16,737 nt of DNA from Candidatus Poseidoniaceae archaeon (GCA_013330285.1 DUIP01000098.1:1-16737), one strand, 5' to 3'. Counted from the stretch's first letter, positions 11,501-16,411 are shown. Numbers and translations: made by a program. Notes: generated by a model not told the origin, from the sequence alone.

Positions 11501-11730
11501 CTGCTCGAGGTCCAAGTGGACCAGCACCCGGAACAGGCCCAACTGGTCCAGCGCCAGGGCCATCAGGTCCAGCGCCAACGGCCGAGCCCGAACCCGAGCC
11601 TGAAGAAGACACGTCTTGGATGGCCGACCACCGTGTTGATGACGATGGTACAGAATGGGCTGAAGATGAAAATGGCACGTGGTATTACCGCCAACCAGAT
11701 GATTCTGAATGGTCCGAATGGGTCGAATGA
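2560..11730 (+). CDS. Giant modular surface protein: DNRLRE-like, Fn3-like and Ig-like arrays
   Basis: This protein of about 3056 residues is anchored in the membrane and mostly outside the cell. A signal peptide (two arginines, then a hydrophobic core at about 14-30) is followed by seven DNRLRE-like modules. Each ends in RP-x-L/V plus a beta strand and holds a W-x-TW type motif. They start near residues 44, 348, 685, 1020, 1344, 1683 and 1985. Six Fn3-like modules with PTLxW and W-x-W/GxWS patterns separate them. Eight Ig-like repeats follow (about 2195-2920), then one membrane helix (about 2935-2957). The cytoplasmic tail is acidic (DDYDDDEDD), then Gly/Pro-rich, then has five tryptophans in its last 40 residues. 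Many N-x-S/T sequons suggest heavy N-glycosylation. DNRLRE domains are known from archaeal surface and S-layer-like proteins. Adhesion or a long surface stalk is inferred; no enzyme motif is visible. In-frame ATGs at 2539 and 2443 are alternative starts. Confidence 0.9.
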   Translation: MSPMPAASESRRTSTALLLVFMFLLADLMVPHAVPNHGELGDQAIVYSVTSTDVPSFDSVISDANPNSVGNQSDLGDLGISEFGEESRLLFNFPMNLTSSSSIQSATLELECTTDSISTTEIKAYSASTGTWNDSEATWMQSDANAPWDEQGADGASDRGAWEPPFSASANGTFSLNVTAHAQAAAASNNSELNILVAGNGAMYSCAMLENQNLNSRPSLTVVSTTTPAGNGGSMDSTFAEDGQPLMTGDFLLTAARAPLITYDSLSGDAVEYQFSLAPDFKSELDLNWHYSNLWNSFTTTATSGSYQLPVGEQFDNGTEIHYRYRSMDSTGTLSAWSDETFLLPAHDVTDNGDNTATINVDVDDLGLPNDFIEDAYANQLSRNTKYGSQTTMVATLTSNKESIIHFRMDLGQLGLPTNATILDANVELQRQSSSGSTMLSMHEMDSNIWIEDELTWNRGSNGNGNDWEDGGREFSSTATATGLDGSQTATRFDFGFTSSLQSWLDSSTNDPADYIIVARGEHGSYSSTGTVSATFHSSEAAVEANQPSVSITYAWGSGATLPAVSLLEPAQNAAVWNQSGHNFSANTTPSLEWNGVVSNSYDIAFQMATDEQFRDRVWDLTTDSSSAFAAGDGIFNMTGNDALSKGNMYFWRMAHLDADGRYGAWSTSNFLVSSSESTWLGGDRYEFRMSHGNGTNDGLYPACLDTYIDSGTPSQNYDDESKLFVSYNTYPSESIALMSCDLRSNLLPAGYAVESANLEFTLGSNPFNAPTLAVWENNQANWTADGATWSTYDGTNNWGMAGAKGTERGSLLDSVSLTNAYSSGSTVEWNVTLGVQNAMRENRSADFMIGVLGVGSGQTRDVQLYPGSGAVSVRPELTFVYVPGSNAIPSDPVPTSPLNGSWAIGTGVDLTPLDQPTLDWNFNSALSVGGWAVQLDTTSTFDSSDLQISTSWNDAGFDTMNTTYTPANALDKGVTWHWRVRAISATNQIGNWSNSFHFLLPDLTTWQTCADGSCASVELHHREAMPLLNLPNFEDTYVYEAGSGSSSTHDDETQMKVGAIGYDRQAASLIRIPLNAVPQPANARVTDAGLNLYSEFGSSTGEPLAVRPVLQNWTGDANDVTYDGTNNWSALAGRDLGVDVGPYVDLQMSVSADWMTWDVTEAVQAALDSGASSLSLMVYASNEITSWSNGANIITFTSSEGQSSNRPWLNLTWTNGTAAVPSTAGTNQGPANGSIMWDASSHAVLPEYTPTLSWSLPATATAPSAWRVILFADADDDMAGRTVYDSRDTPSAFDLNNLEFTPPSDIDVQTVRWTVQPIDSGMIGPQSTSTIFYIPSVVSGELDSTHAWIDVQDGSIIDDLNYPSVTLDTTIDQGNALANNGASGYLSVGRSPSSSTLRSSTLMSIDFSTLPMPSLYEINNATLNISVVAGSGEVYMTVSEMITSWDEASSWTHPGNNTTSWLGAGAYHSADSQIPETEGFWVNGSSEFSINVTAILQHAILRGQESLNIILQPEEVDGTVDGVYYIASSENSVNSDRPTLSFTYETITPWGPSMPSSLSPADGSTLWDLSATRPSGADEVAVNWSTSDTNQTQWILCGAFNPRMIDADCYDSGSNYVSNESNVTWDVQNLSVIGTNLSKGDFWHYWRMRADQNDRIGDWSPVHKFRIPTDQGYDDGAGNQSIGLYRGSIFSETGLMPMVPDAEISSTISSNMGASQTLNLGTSSSGSGQSSILLEFDLSTMPWPAAMTPTSMLLNLYRYNVVGTSATTVSAYACSSFNEASVTWNNTAACSSTEITRSTLTLNPSSGWLEWDLTSLAQSNVANNNMTMTVMLEVVGTPYTNHQFYSSDYINESLRPQLVVEYIDNVDGIQPPSQPTLTYPTDGEVLYNTSGVVLQPDATPVLSWAPSTGATGYIVTIANQSGVYKYRSWESTSSFVGTTFRFPSTLDTGEVFQWWVQGVNQSIPGPSSSRWSFAIGDPSHVDNGDLTYSYTFQTGNEVTQFGHTNIRETHLSEVDADNNFGDSDIIEVGTYLGQNSGQKAYMTFALDNGQVPLPAHASIHSASLGLYLDSWVIAGGANQMTFNVHRITNAQWSQSASTWNNASTGVAWGASGMQAGVDYDATPVSTLVDTDLTANRWIWFDIGAQGMLIDNDNAWIIIGTPNRGDMMANFIASESMVDFADHRPTILLNHTDVTTVDVTPTAPTTTADTPISFAYTAYDHLSMPVNAPIVWSASNGSISSTGIFTPYATGQHSVSACFGLVCSVEIVTVTPGAPTTLVATGSASEITADDTMTITATVVDQFGNVVPNQAITYTPSNGSMDPTQRNLFLPYAVGAQSIDVDWNGQTVTVQVFVTTGVASYFTLEGCDGINPAGVWCPVTHTLYDQFHNEIQDVSEAGSLTWTVENGNYSTENGEYFPDHVGVWMLNLTSTSGAVGQLSIIVGHGEMDRLELDLSATSITADDRIYINTTRIDVRGNRLPVYLPSQNWTKTSDGILTAGGPAIWDPISRGQKILEAKYEDKTTQVSITVEQGAIVTLVLIVDNVDSVGDTFQITADDLIDVKVKATDQKGNRWSIEADWTLSHSTWTDQLVLEGADLPNDEVTFQPYLSSEDAYTIFAVYDDGAMVHEVSLFVEVSQGDLISTTLSALASDGTTGDTFVLTADEYIDFSASLADQDTNSIDPSTLRWVVIDEATDETVDITSSLVLDNMRWQATSVGNYTIAGYAISDAGYNISDSVSVTILHGVAVSVESTVDTFAQDAGKEISIQITGTDSDGNTFPQTVEWTENSSSVDDISAGTSEGSYAYFARTAGAHSLVFSTPQASGTLELTVAAQRTVSSIIVELSDVSVDQLGTFTVTVSAFDAYDNPIPVPASTNVDSTGRAEVLAQGQGVWKVVTLDSGSQTVTVTSGKVSESIEFEVVGNVGGFFKAGGPLYYVGAVLVAIIAIVVIGLLVVALRGGDTDYDDYDDDEDDYEDDQPSRSARGPSGPAPGTGPTGPAPGPSGPAPTAEPEPEPEEDTSWMADHRVDDDGTEWAEDENGTWYYRQPDDSEWSEWVE
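2690..9135 (+). repeat. Seven DNRLRE-like and six Fn3-like modules in alternation
   Basis: The array has DNRLRE-like modules at about 2690-3235, 3605-4220, 4615-5205, 5620-6200, 6590-7195, 7605-8150 and 8515-9130. Fn3-like modules fill the gaps: 3240-3595, 4225-4600, 5215-5570, 6230-6575, 7200-7570 and 8165-8495. One pair spans about 970 nt. The pairs are clearly related in protein pattern but well diverged in DNA, so the array is old rather than a recent expansion. Boundaries are by eye and good to about 30 nt. Confidence 0.75.
9143..11320 (+). repeat. Eight tandem Ig-like (BIG-type) repeats, giant protein
   Basis: Eight units of about 80-105 residues follow the DNRLRE/Fn3 array. They start near 9143, 9385, 9631, 9895, 10157, 10474, 10795 and 11060. 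Most show the same order: a strand ending in T/L-x-ADD or similar, then D-x-x-GN near residue 35, a W or G-containing strand, a G-x-W/H/Y strand near residue 65, and a closing V-x-V-x-x-G. This matches bacterial/archaeal Ig-like (BIG-type) folds. They probably form a rigid stalk next to the membrane. Confidence 0.8.
11509..11577 (+). repeat. Gly/Pro-rich repeat in the cytoplasmic tail
   Basis: Three near-identical units of the type GPSGPAPG encode a 23-residue flexible linker, between the acidic segment that follows the membrane helix and the tryptophan-rich C-terminus. The DNA units are similar but not identical. The unit is collagen-like only in composition, since glycine is not at every third position throughout. 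Confidence 0.8.
11605..11727 (+). other. Tryptophan-rich C-terminal tail domain, WW-like
   Basis: The last 40 or so residues hold five tryptophans, in a pattern W-x12-W-x7-W-x9-W-x2-W, and a central GTWYYR. Aromatic spacing resembles a small three-stranded WW domain, but the two flanking tryptophans are 18 positions apart, shorter than the usual 20-22, and the final proline is missing. It is predicted to be cytoplasmic because it follows the only membrane helix. The core W-x3-E-N-G-T-W (11656-11682) is shared with the next gene. Confidence 0.55.
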
Positions 11731-11754
11731 TTCGTTGCTTTGATACAGGTTGAT

Positions 11755-11763
11755 GAGTGAGGG
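11755..11763 (+). promoter_or_regulatory. Ribosome binding site of the second surface gene
   Basis: A GTGAGGG sequence at 11757-11763 lies 6 nt before the ATG at 11770, in the 39-nt gap after the giant gene. It supports that start and independent translation within one operon. Confidence 0.5.
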
Positions 11764-11769
11764 AGCATT

Positions 11770-14409
11770 ATGAACGACTGGGTTTTGAACAGATTCCGTC
11801 CCTTGATGACCCTTGTTCTTGTTGCGTTATTTTGCACTCAGGCTTGGCAAGCATTGCCTTCACAAGTCGTGCTCGAAGAGGAACAACATTCTGCTATGAG
11901 GAGTTCTTCGACAGCCACAAGAATCTCGATCACATCACCAGCCTACACACTCACCGCTGATGAAGTAACGATGTTCGAAGCAACCCTCTATGATGCGGTC
12001 AACAACGTTGTCTCTGGTCAAGTCGAATGGACAAGTTCGAACGGGACCATTACCAGTGATGGCACGTTCTATCCTTGGAGTGCTGGAACCGTGAGTATTG
12101 AAGCAAGCAGTGGTACTCTTGTCGATGTGTTCAACATCACTGTCCAAGCCGGCGTTGGACAAACCCTCGAAATTGTCACATCTCAAGTCCAAGCACGCTC
12201 CAATGCGATTCTGGAGGCGAACCTGTTGGATGCACGAGGGAATGCTAAATCTGCAAATGATGTGGTATGGACCCTTGATGGCGTCTATGCTGGCGTCGGT
12301 ACGCCTCAATGGATTCCAACCGAATTAGGGGATGTCCACGTTCGTGCCCGCCTCAACCAGATGGAAGACAACAAAATGGTCGAGGTCATAGCTGGCGATC
12401 CATATGAATTTCAATTCGAAGACAACCTCGTCCTCCGCAGTGGTGAATCTGTGTATCTTGAGGTGAAGCTTTTCGATCAGTATGGATTCGAAATGAACCA
12501 CACTGATGCAGGTTACAAGACATGGACCGCCGAGAATGGGACCATGAGCCCAGTGGGACGATTCACTGCAACTTACCCTGGGGTATGGAACCTCACGGTC
12601 AGTGCCGGTAATGTCACCGGGTTTACAACGATTCGAGTTGTTCCTGCAGATGCCTCGCTCTCGCAATTGACGGTGGTCGAGGCCTTAGACTCGTATGTTG
12701 CTGGCGAATCCTATGAGTTGGTCACCACGCGTACAGATTCAAACGGATACACTGGTTCATTCACGCCCCCGCTTGGAAACTTCACGACTTCAAGTGGAGG
12801 CCTTGCCTTTGTGGATGGGCGAGTCCATTGGACCCCAGGTGCAATGGGTGCTCATCAGATCAACGTGATTGACGAGGGCGTGGCTTCTTCCCTCGAAGTG
12901 AATGTGGTTCATGGCATTGCTGTGGACACTGAACTTGAACTCAATCCTTCCACGCTCCGTGCTGGTCAGCAAAGTACGCTTTCCTTCTGGGCCATCGATG
13001 CGGTTGGCAACAAATGGCTTGTCAACGGTACCATGGAATTGCTTGGAGGCAACAGCACTCATTTCACTGCCTATGAAGGCTATGCAACCATCGCACCTCG
13101 TGCTTTGGACTTGTGGCGTGTTGAAGCCAGTTGGTACGATGCTTCGACGAACGTTCGATTCGAATCTTCGTTCCAGAAAAATACAGTGGCGGGGCACCTC
13201 GCTTTCATCGAACTCAATGGTGCCAATGAAATTCTTGCATCAGATGTCCCCCTCGATCTTGATCCTAAATTCTATGATGGGTTTGGAAATCAACTCGAGC
13301 CGATTGGACTCAACTGGACTGTTGATGGCGAAGATGCTTCAGTTGAACTCCTCCTTGCGGATTTCCATTGGATACCAACCGAAGTTGGTGGCCACGAAAT
13401 ACGAGCGAATGCTGACGGTATTTTCGCTACGATTCGCCTCACTGTCGTCGCTGGTGAAGCGAGAAACCTCGTCACAGATCACGAGTCTGGCCTCACGGTC
13501 AATGCGGGGGAGCCTTCTGAGTTGTACATTCAGGTCATTGATGCCCATGGAAACATGGCACCTGCTACAAACGTAGGCATCCAAATGGAGGATTCCATCG
13601 GGGTGCTTGAAGCCTCACCATCTGGAAATGGTTATTGGGAGTTCACCGGCAGAACCGCTGGCACCTACCAACTTGTTTTCGATTCTGAGGCTGCCACCCA
13701 TGTCATTGATTTGCTCATTGAACCAGGTCAACCTATTCGCATCCTCGCCGAACTTGATGGCTTTGATATTGCTCAAGGCGATACTGTTCTCCTACAGTTG
13801 CAAGGGGTCGATGAATACGACAATTTGGTCCTCGTCGAACCAGACAACACTTCAATCTCGTGCACTGCTGGCAAGGCAAAGTATGTCACCGGTGATACGT
13901 GGGAAGTCGACGTCAGTTCTGCAGGCGATGACCGTTCATGCACGGTCAACTGGAACGGGCTCATTACTCAGCGTTTCTTCGATGTAGAACCGGTGCTCCT
14001 TGGAGGTGCAGTTGGTTCGACAAATACTGCAATGACGCTTGCATCGTTCTTGCTTGGCCTCATTTTGGTGACTCTTGTTGTTCTTGTCCGTCGTGTGAAC
14101 CTCGCCGAGGACGACGAATGGGTTGAGGATGCATTTGAATCAGACGAGGGTGAATACGAGGATGACGACGAACTCGACGATGGCGAAGCAGAGGTTCTCT
14201 CTAAGGCAAATGAAGGTCCATCTGCTGATCAGAACATCGACCTCAGTTCTGAGTTGAAGTCAACCCTTGCTGCACAAGCTGCTGAAGTTGGCGTGATGCA
14301 AGCCGCCCCCGGGTCTGTCCAAGGCCAGTCGGGGTGGTATGTCGATGTCAGTGAAGAAGTACAATTCTGGAACGTCGGTGAAGATGGCTCATGGACTCGG
14401 GTGAAGTGA
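11770..14409 (+). CDS. Membrane-anchored surface protein with eight Ig-like repeats
   Basis: This 879-residue protein repeats the plan of the giant protein's C-terminal third. A signal peptide with hydrophobic core at about 11-28 has a likely cleavage after WQA. Eight Ig-like units follow, at about 11910, 12151, 12394, 12649, 12916, 13195, 13456 and 13729. Many contain D-x-x-GN and close with V-x-x-G. One membrane helix lies at about residues 753-775 (14026-14094), followed by two arginines and an acidic stretch (EDDDELDD). The last 28 residues hold three tryptophans with W-x3-E-D-G-S-W (14368-14394). No DNRLRE or Fn3 modules are present, and no enzyme motif. It starts 39 nt after the giant gene with its own ribosome binding site, so the two are probably co-transcribed. 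A role as a shorter partner or base of the same surface structure is inferred from shared architecture only. Confidence 0.88.
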   Translation: MNDWVLNRFRPLMTLVLVALFCTQAWQALPSQVVLEEEQHSAMRSSSTATRISITSPAYTLTADEVTMFEATLYDAVNNVVSGQVEWTSSNGTITSDGTFYPWSAGTVSIEASSGTLVDVFNITVQAGVGQTLEIVTSQVQARSNAILEANLLDARGNAKSANDVVWTLDGVYAGVGTPQWIPTELGDVHVRARLNQMEDNKMVEVIAGDPYEFQFEDNLVLRSGESVYLEVKLFDQYGFEMNHTDAGYKTWTAENGTMSPVGRFTATYPGVWNLTVSAGNVTGFTTIRVVPADASLSQLTVVEALDSYVAGESYELVTTRTDSNGYTGSFTPPLGNFTTSSGGLAFVDGRVHWTPGAMGAHQINVIDEGVASSLEVNVVHGIAVDTELELNPSTLRAGQQSTLSFWAIDAVGNKWLVNGTMELLGGNSTHFTAYEGYATIAPRALDLWRVEASWYDASTNVRFESSFQKNTVAGHLAFIELNGANEILASDVPLDLDPKFYDGFGNQLEPIGLNWTVDGEDASVELLLADFHWIPTEVGGHEIRANADGIFATIRLTVVAGEARNLVTDHESGLTVNAGEPSELYIQVIDAHGNMAPATNVGIQMEDSIGVLEASPSGNGYWEFTGRTAGTYQLVFDSEAATHVIDLLIEPGQPIRILAELDGFDIAQGDTVLLQLQGVDEYDNLVLVEPDNTSISCTAGKAKYVTGDTWEVDVSSAGDDRSCTVNWNGLITQRFFDVEPVLLGGAVGSTNTAMTLASFLLGLILVTLVVLVRRVNLAEDDEWVEDAFESDEGEYEDDDELDDGEAEVLSKANEGPSADQNIDLSSELKSTLAAQAAEVGVMQAAPGSVQGQSGWYVDVSEEVQFWNVGEDGSWTRVK
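11910..13992 (+). repeat. Eight tandem Ig-like repeats, second surface protein
   Basis: Eight units of about 80-93 residues fill nearly the whole outside part of the protein. Several contain a VxWTxSNG- or WTxENG-like strand also seen in repeats 1 and 3 of the giant protein, which argues for common descent. DNA identity between units looks low. Confidence 0.78.
14400..14404 (+). promoter_or_regulatory. GGTGA ribosome binding site for the 51-codon ORF
   Basis: A perfect GGTGA, complementary to the 3' end of archaeal 16S rRNA, sits inside the last codons of the upstream gene, 6 nt before the ATG at 14411. The spacing is close to ideal, which is the main reason to take the small ORF seriously. 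Confidence 0.6.
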
Positions 14410-14410
14410 G

Positions 14411-14566
14411 ATGACCAACCTCCACCCAAACGAAGATGAAACAGGCGTAGCCTATCTCCTTGCAGCAACCATATGCTGGTCGAGCACCATATGGTTTGAT
14501 TTCGTCATGAACTCACTGTTGATTCCCTTCAAACAATGGTTTCAATTGCTCGAGGCCCTTATTTGA
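14411..14566 (+). CDS. Small hydrophobic protein of 51 residues, unknown
   Basis: This short ORF starts 1 nt after the stop of the second surface protein, behind a well-placed GGTGA, so translation is probably coupled to the upstream gene. The first 11 residues are polar and acidic. Residues 12-40 are hydrophobic with three tryptophans overall and could form one membrane helix or an amphipathic segment. I do not recognise any family. It may be a small membrane subunit that assists the two surface proteins. It could also be a chance ORF: the length is short and no second genome was compared. Confidence 0.45.
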   Translation: MTNLHPNEDETGVAYLLAATICWSSTIWFDFVMNSLLIPFKQWFQLLEALI

Positions 14567-14572
14567 ACACCT

Positions 14573-14595
14573 CTCACCGACCATCGGGAGGTGAG
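14573..14595. terminator. Hairpin between convergent operon ends
   Basis: CTCACC and GGTGAG pair perfectly, and an inner CC/GG pair sits beyond a tandem G-A/G-A mismatch around an ATC loop. It lies 6 nt after the 51-codon ORF and 7 nt before the 3' end of the permease gene on the other strand. On the plus strand it is followed by a T-rich stretch. A shared transcription end for both convergent units is likely. Confidence 0.45.
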
Positions 14596-14602
14596 TTTGA
14601 TT

Positions 14603-16225
14603 CTATTCCTGTTCAAGGTTGAATGAATCAAAGAACTCATCAATGTCAATGACTCCATTTTCATCAAGGTCTGCATTATGGAAGATGCATCTCGATTCAT
14701 CCGAGGTGTACTTGAATCCAAGTGCCTTCAGCGCGTTTTGGAATTCACGTAGCGTGAGGTGATTCTTTCCTCCCAAATCAGCTGCATGGAATGCCGTTAC
14801 TCGGTTATGGTGCTGACTTGGAGTGCTTGATTGGAATTGCTTTCGGAATGAAGCAATCGGTGTTTGTTGAGCAATTGCATGTTGCTTTCCATAGAGGTAA
14901 TACGTTGCAGAACCCGCTACAATTGCGGCTGCTCCTCCGATGAAGGCCTTGCTGCCAATAAAGGCGATGAGGATTCCACCTGCAATGATCCCCCAGAATT
15001 GTATAGCCGGGTACATCGGACTCTTGTATTGAGGGTTCCAACCATGTTCTGCACTTGTTCGTCGAAGGATAATGACACAACTGTTGATCATAATGAAAAT
15101 CATGATTTTGAAGCCAGATGCCAGCTTGACGACGTCCTTGAGTGGGACAAAGAAAATAGCCAAACCCATTGCTAATGCCGTAATTAGAATTGGCCAATGT
15201 GGTGTTTCATACTTGATATTGACTTCTTCCAAGGCTTGCGGAAGCAGGTTATCTCGCGCCATAGCAAACAAAAATCTCGATGATGCAAGGATCCCCGCCA
15301 ATGCCATTGAAATCATTGTCAACACCGACAATGCTGCAGCGATGACGCCCAGTTCCGTACCTGCGATGACCCGAGCAAACTCGTAAATTGGATTTTCTAC
15401 AACCTTTCCATCAACAATCCACCACTCCCCTGGTATGGTGGCCATCATGAGGAAGGCGATGGCAGAATAGAGCACTGTAGCGATAAGAAGTGAGAGGAGA
15501 ATACCGGCTGGAAGGTTTTTCTCAGGGCTTTTGACTTCTCCACCTATCGCTGCTACCTTTGTGACTCCGGCATAAGCAACGAACACAAATGCAGCCGCTT
15601 CGGCGAGTTCCCAACCGCTGGCGTCCAGCGCACCGTCGATTGGGATGCTTGCATCGAAATCGCCGGTAAAGAATGAGGCAATGCACAGGCCGACAAGAAG
15701 CAACAAGGTCATAACGACAATGGGGGTCTGTACTGCCTTGACTTTTGACACGCCAAGGAGGTTGACAATGGTGATCAACACGAGAGCACTCATCGAGAGC
15801 CATATGAGTTCCATCTCGACGTCAAAGTATTCGGTGACGACGATGAAATATGCTGAGAAACCAATCAGCGAAAATGCTGATTTAAGCAGGAATGACATCC
15901 ACAATCCCAAGCCACTGATGGTTCCGATCAGTGGGCCATAGGTCCGCTGAAGAAACACATAGGAGCCGCCGCTTGTCGGCATCCCCGAAGAGAGTTCAGA
16001 TTTGGAGAGTGCTCCGGGTAACACAACCGAGGCAGCCAGTAAGTATGCAAGCCAAATACCGGGTCCCATAATTTCAGCAGCGAATGTTGGGGTTACGAAA
16101 ATCCCGGGGAGCATGGCCGAAAGAGAGATGATGACAACACCTGCTAAGCCGATAGTTCGCTTGAGTGTCGTCTTTATGTCATCCGATACAGATTGCATAA
16201 ACGATTCGATGTTTGATCCGACCAT
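14603..16225 (-). CDS. APC-family amino acid permease with C-terminal EF-hand pair
   Basis: This 540-residue protein is a secondary amino acid transporter of the APC superfamily, with about 12 membrane helices over residues 24-460. Family signatures are clear: SELSSGMPTSGGSY near 75-88, GEVKSPEKNLPAGI in the middle, and SSRFLFAMARDNLLP after the eighth helix region. The substrate cannot be told from sequence. The unusual part is the cytoplasmic C-terminus. A degenerate EF-hand loop (483-494, keeping D1 and E12) is followed exactly 36 residues later by a canonical one (519-530, D-x-D-x-N-G-x-I-D-x-x-E). That is the spacing of a calmodulin EF-hand pair and suggests calcium control of transport. 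I start at the ATG at 16225; the next in-frame ATG is nine codons on. It is a single gene, minus strand, with palindromes in its leader. Confidence 0.92.
   Translation of the reverse strand: MVGSNIESFMQSVSDDIKTTLKRTIGLAGVVIISLSAMLPGIFVTPTFAAEIMGPGIWLAYLLAASVVLPGALSKSELSSGMPTSGGSYVFLQRTYGPLIGTISGLGLWMSFLLKSAFSLIGFSAYFIVVTEYFDVEMELIWLSMSALVLITIVNLLGVSKVKAVQTPIVVMTLLLLVGLCIASFFTGDFDASIPIDGALDASGWELAEAAAFVFVAYAGVTKVAAIGGEVKSPEKNLPAGILLSLLIATVLYSAIAFLMMATIPGEWWIVDGKVVENPIYEFARVIAGTELGVIAAALSVLTMISMALAGILASSRFLFAMARDNLLPQALEEVNIKYETPHWPILITALAMGLAIFFVPLKDVVKLASGFKIMIFIMINSCVIILRRTSAEHGWNPQYKSPMYPAIQFWGIIAGGILIAFIGSKAFIGGAAAIVAGSATYYLYGKQHAIAQQTPIASFRKQFQSSTPSQHHNRVTAFHAADLGGKNHLTLREFQNALKALGFKYTSDESRCIFHNADLDENGVIDIDEFFDSFNLEQE
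14636..14779 (-). other. EF-hand pair at the permease C-terminus
   Basis: The second loop matches all liganding positions of the EF-hand consensus, including Gly at 6, Ile at 8 and Glu at 12. The first loop has Gly and Lys at positions 3 and 5 and Asn at 6, so it probably binds calcium poorly or not at all. Pairing of one active and one degenerate loop is common in EF-hand proteins. Confidence 0.85.
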
Positions 16226-16241
16226 GAGAATCCCCCCGATT

Positions 16242-16261
16242 TACGACATCAATAGGTCGTA
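16242..16261. promoter_or_regulatory. Inverted repeat in the permease leader (TACGAC/GTCGTA)
   Basis: A perfect 6-bp inverted repeat with 8-nt spacer lies 17-36 nt upstream of the permease ATG, roughly where transcription would begin if the TATA-like element at about 16279-16287 is used. It could be an operator or an RNA hairpin in the leader. Confidence 0.35.
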
Positions 16262-16266
16262 TAGTG

Positions 16267-16287
16267 GTCGGGATGCCGACTTGGGAT
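16267..16287 (-). promoter_or_regulatory. Permease promoter: TATA-like box next to GTCGG/CCGAC palindrome
   Basis: On the minus strand TTATATCC at 16279-16286 is the best TATA-like element upstream of the permease. Directly downstream lies a 5-bp inverted repeat, GTCGG/CCGAC with a 4-nt loop at 16267-16280, touching the box. It shares the GTCG/CGAC half-sites with the next repeat towards the gene. Confidence 0.4.
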
Positions 16288-16331
16288 ATAATTTAGTGTA
16301 TATGAGACGGTGAATAGCCGTCGGAAACAGG

Positions 16332-16351
16332 AAAATTCCACCTAGTGGAAT
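16332..16351 (-). terminator. Hairpin and T-run after tRNA-Ala
   Basis: ATTCCAC and GTGGAAT form a perfect 7-bp stem with a 3-nt loop (16335-16351). On the minus strand the stem runs straight into TTTT. This resembles an intrinsic terminator 60 nt downstream of tRNA-Ala, and would separate it from the permease promoter. Confidence 0.5.
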
Positions 16352-16411
16352 GCGTTCATTGGCTGGTCTTGTGAGTTCAAACCTTACGCGGTTCACACTG
16401 TTTGAGCAGGG

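Noticed and set aside
11330..11730. Possible PGF-CTERM/archaeosortase or LPxTG sorting signal on the surface proteins
   Set aside because: No PGF or LPxTG motif precedes the membrane helix, and about 100 residues follow it in both proteins, unlike the short tail of a sortase substrate.
12902..13576. Open frame of 224 codons in another plus-strand frame within the second surface gene
   Set aside because: The main frame encodes a continuous Ig-like array across the same bases; the alternative has low complexity and no signal or domain.
16371..16387. T-arm-like sequence on the plus strand (GTGAG, TTCAAAC, CTTAC), hinting at another tRNA
   Set aside because: No matching acceptor, D arm or anticodon loop with U33 can be found upstream at proper spacing, so it is probably chance or a very decayed remnant.
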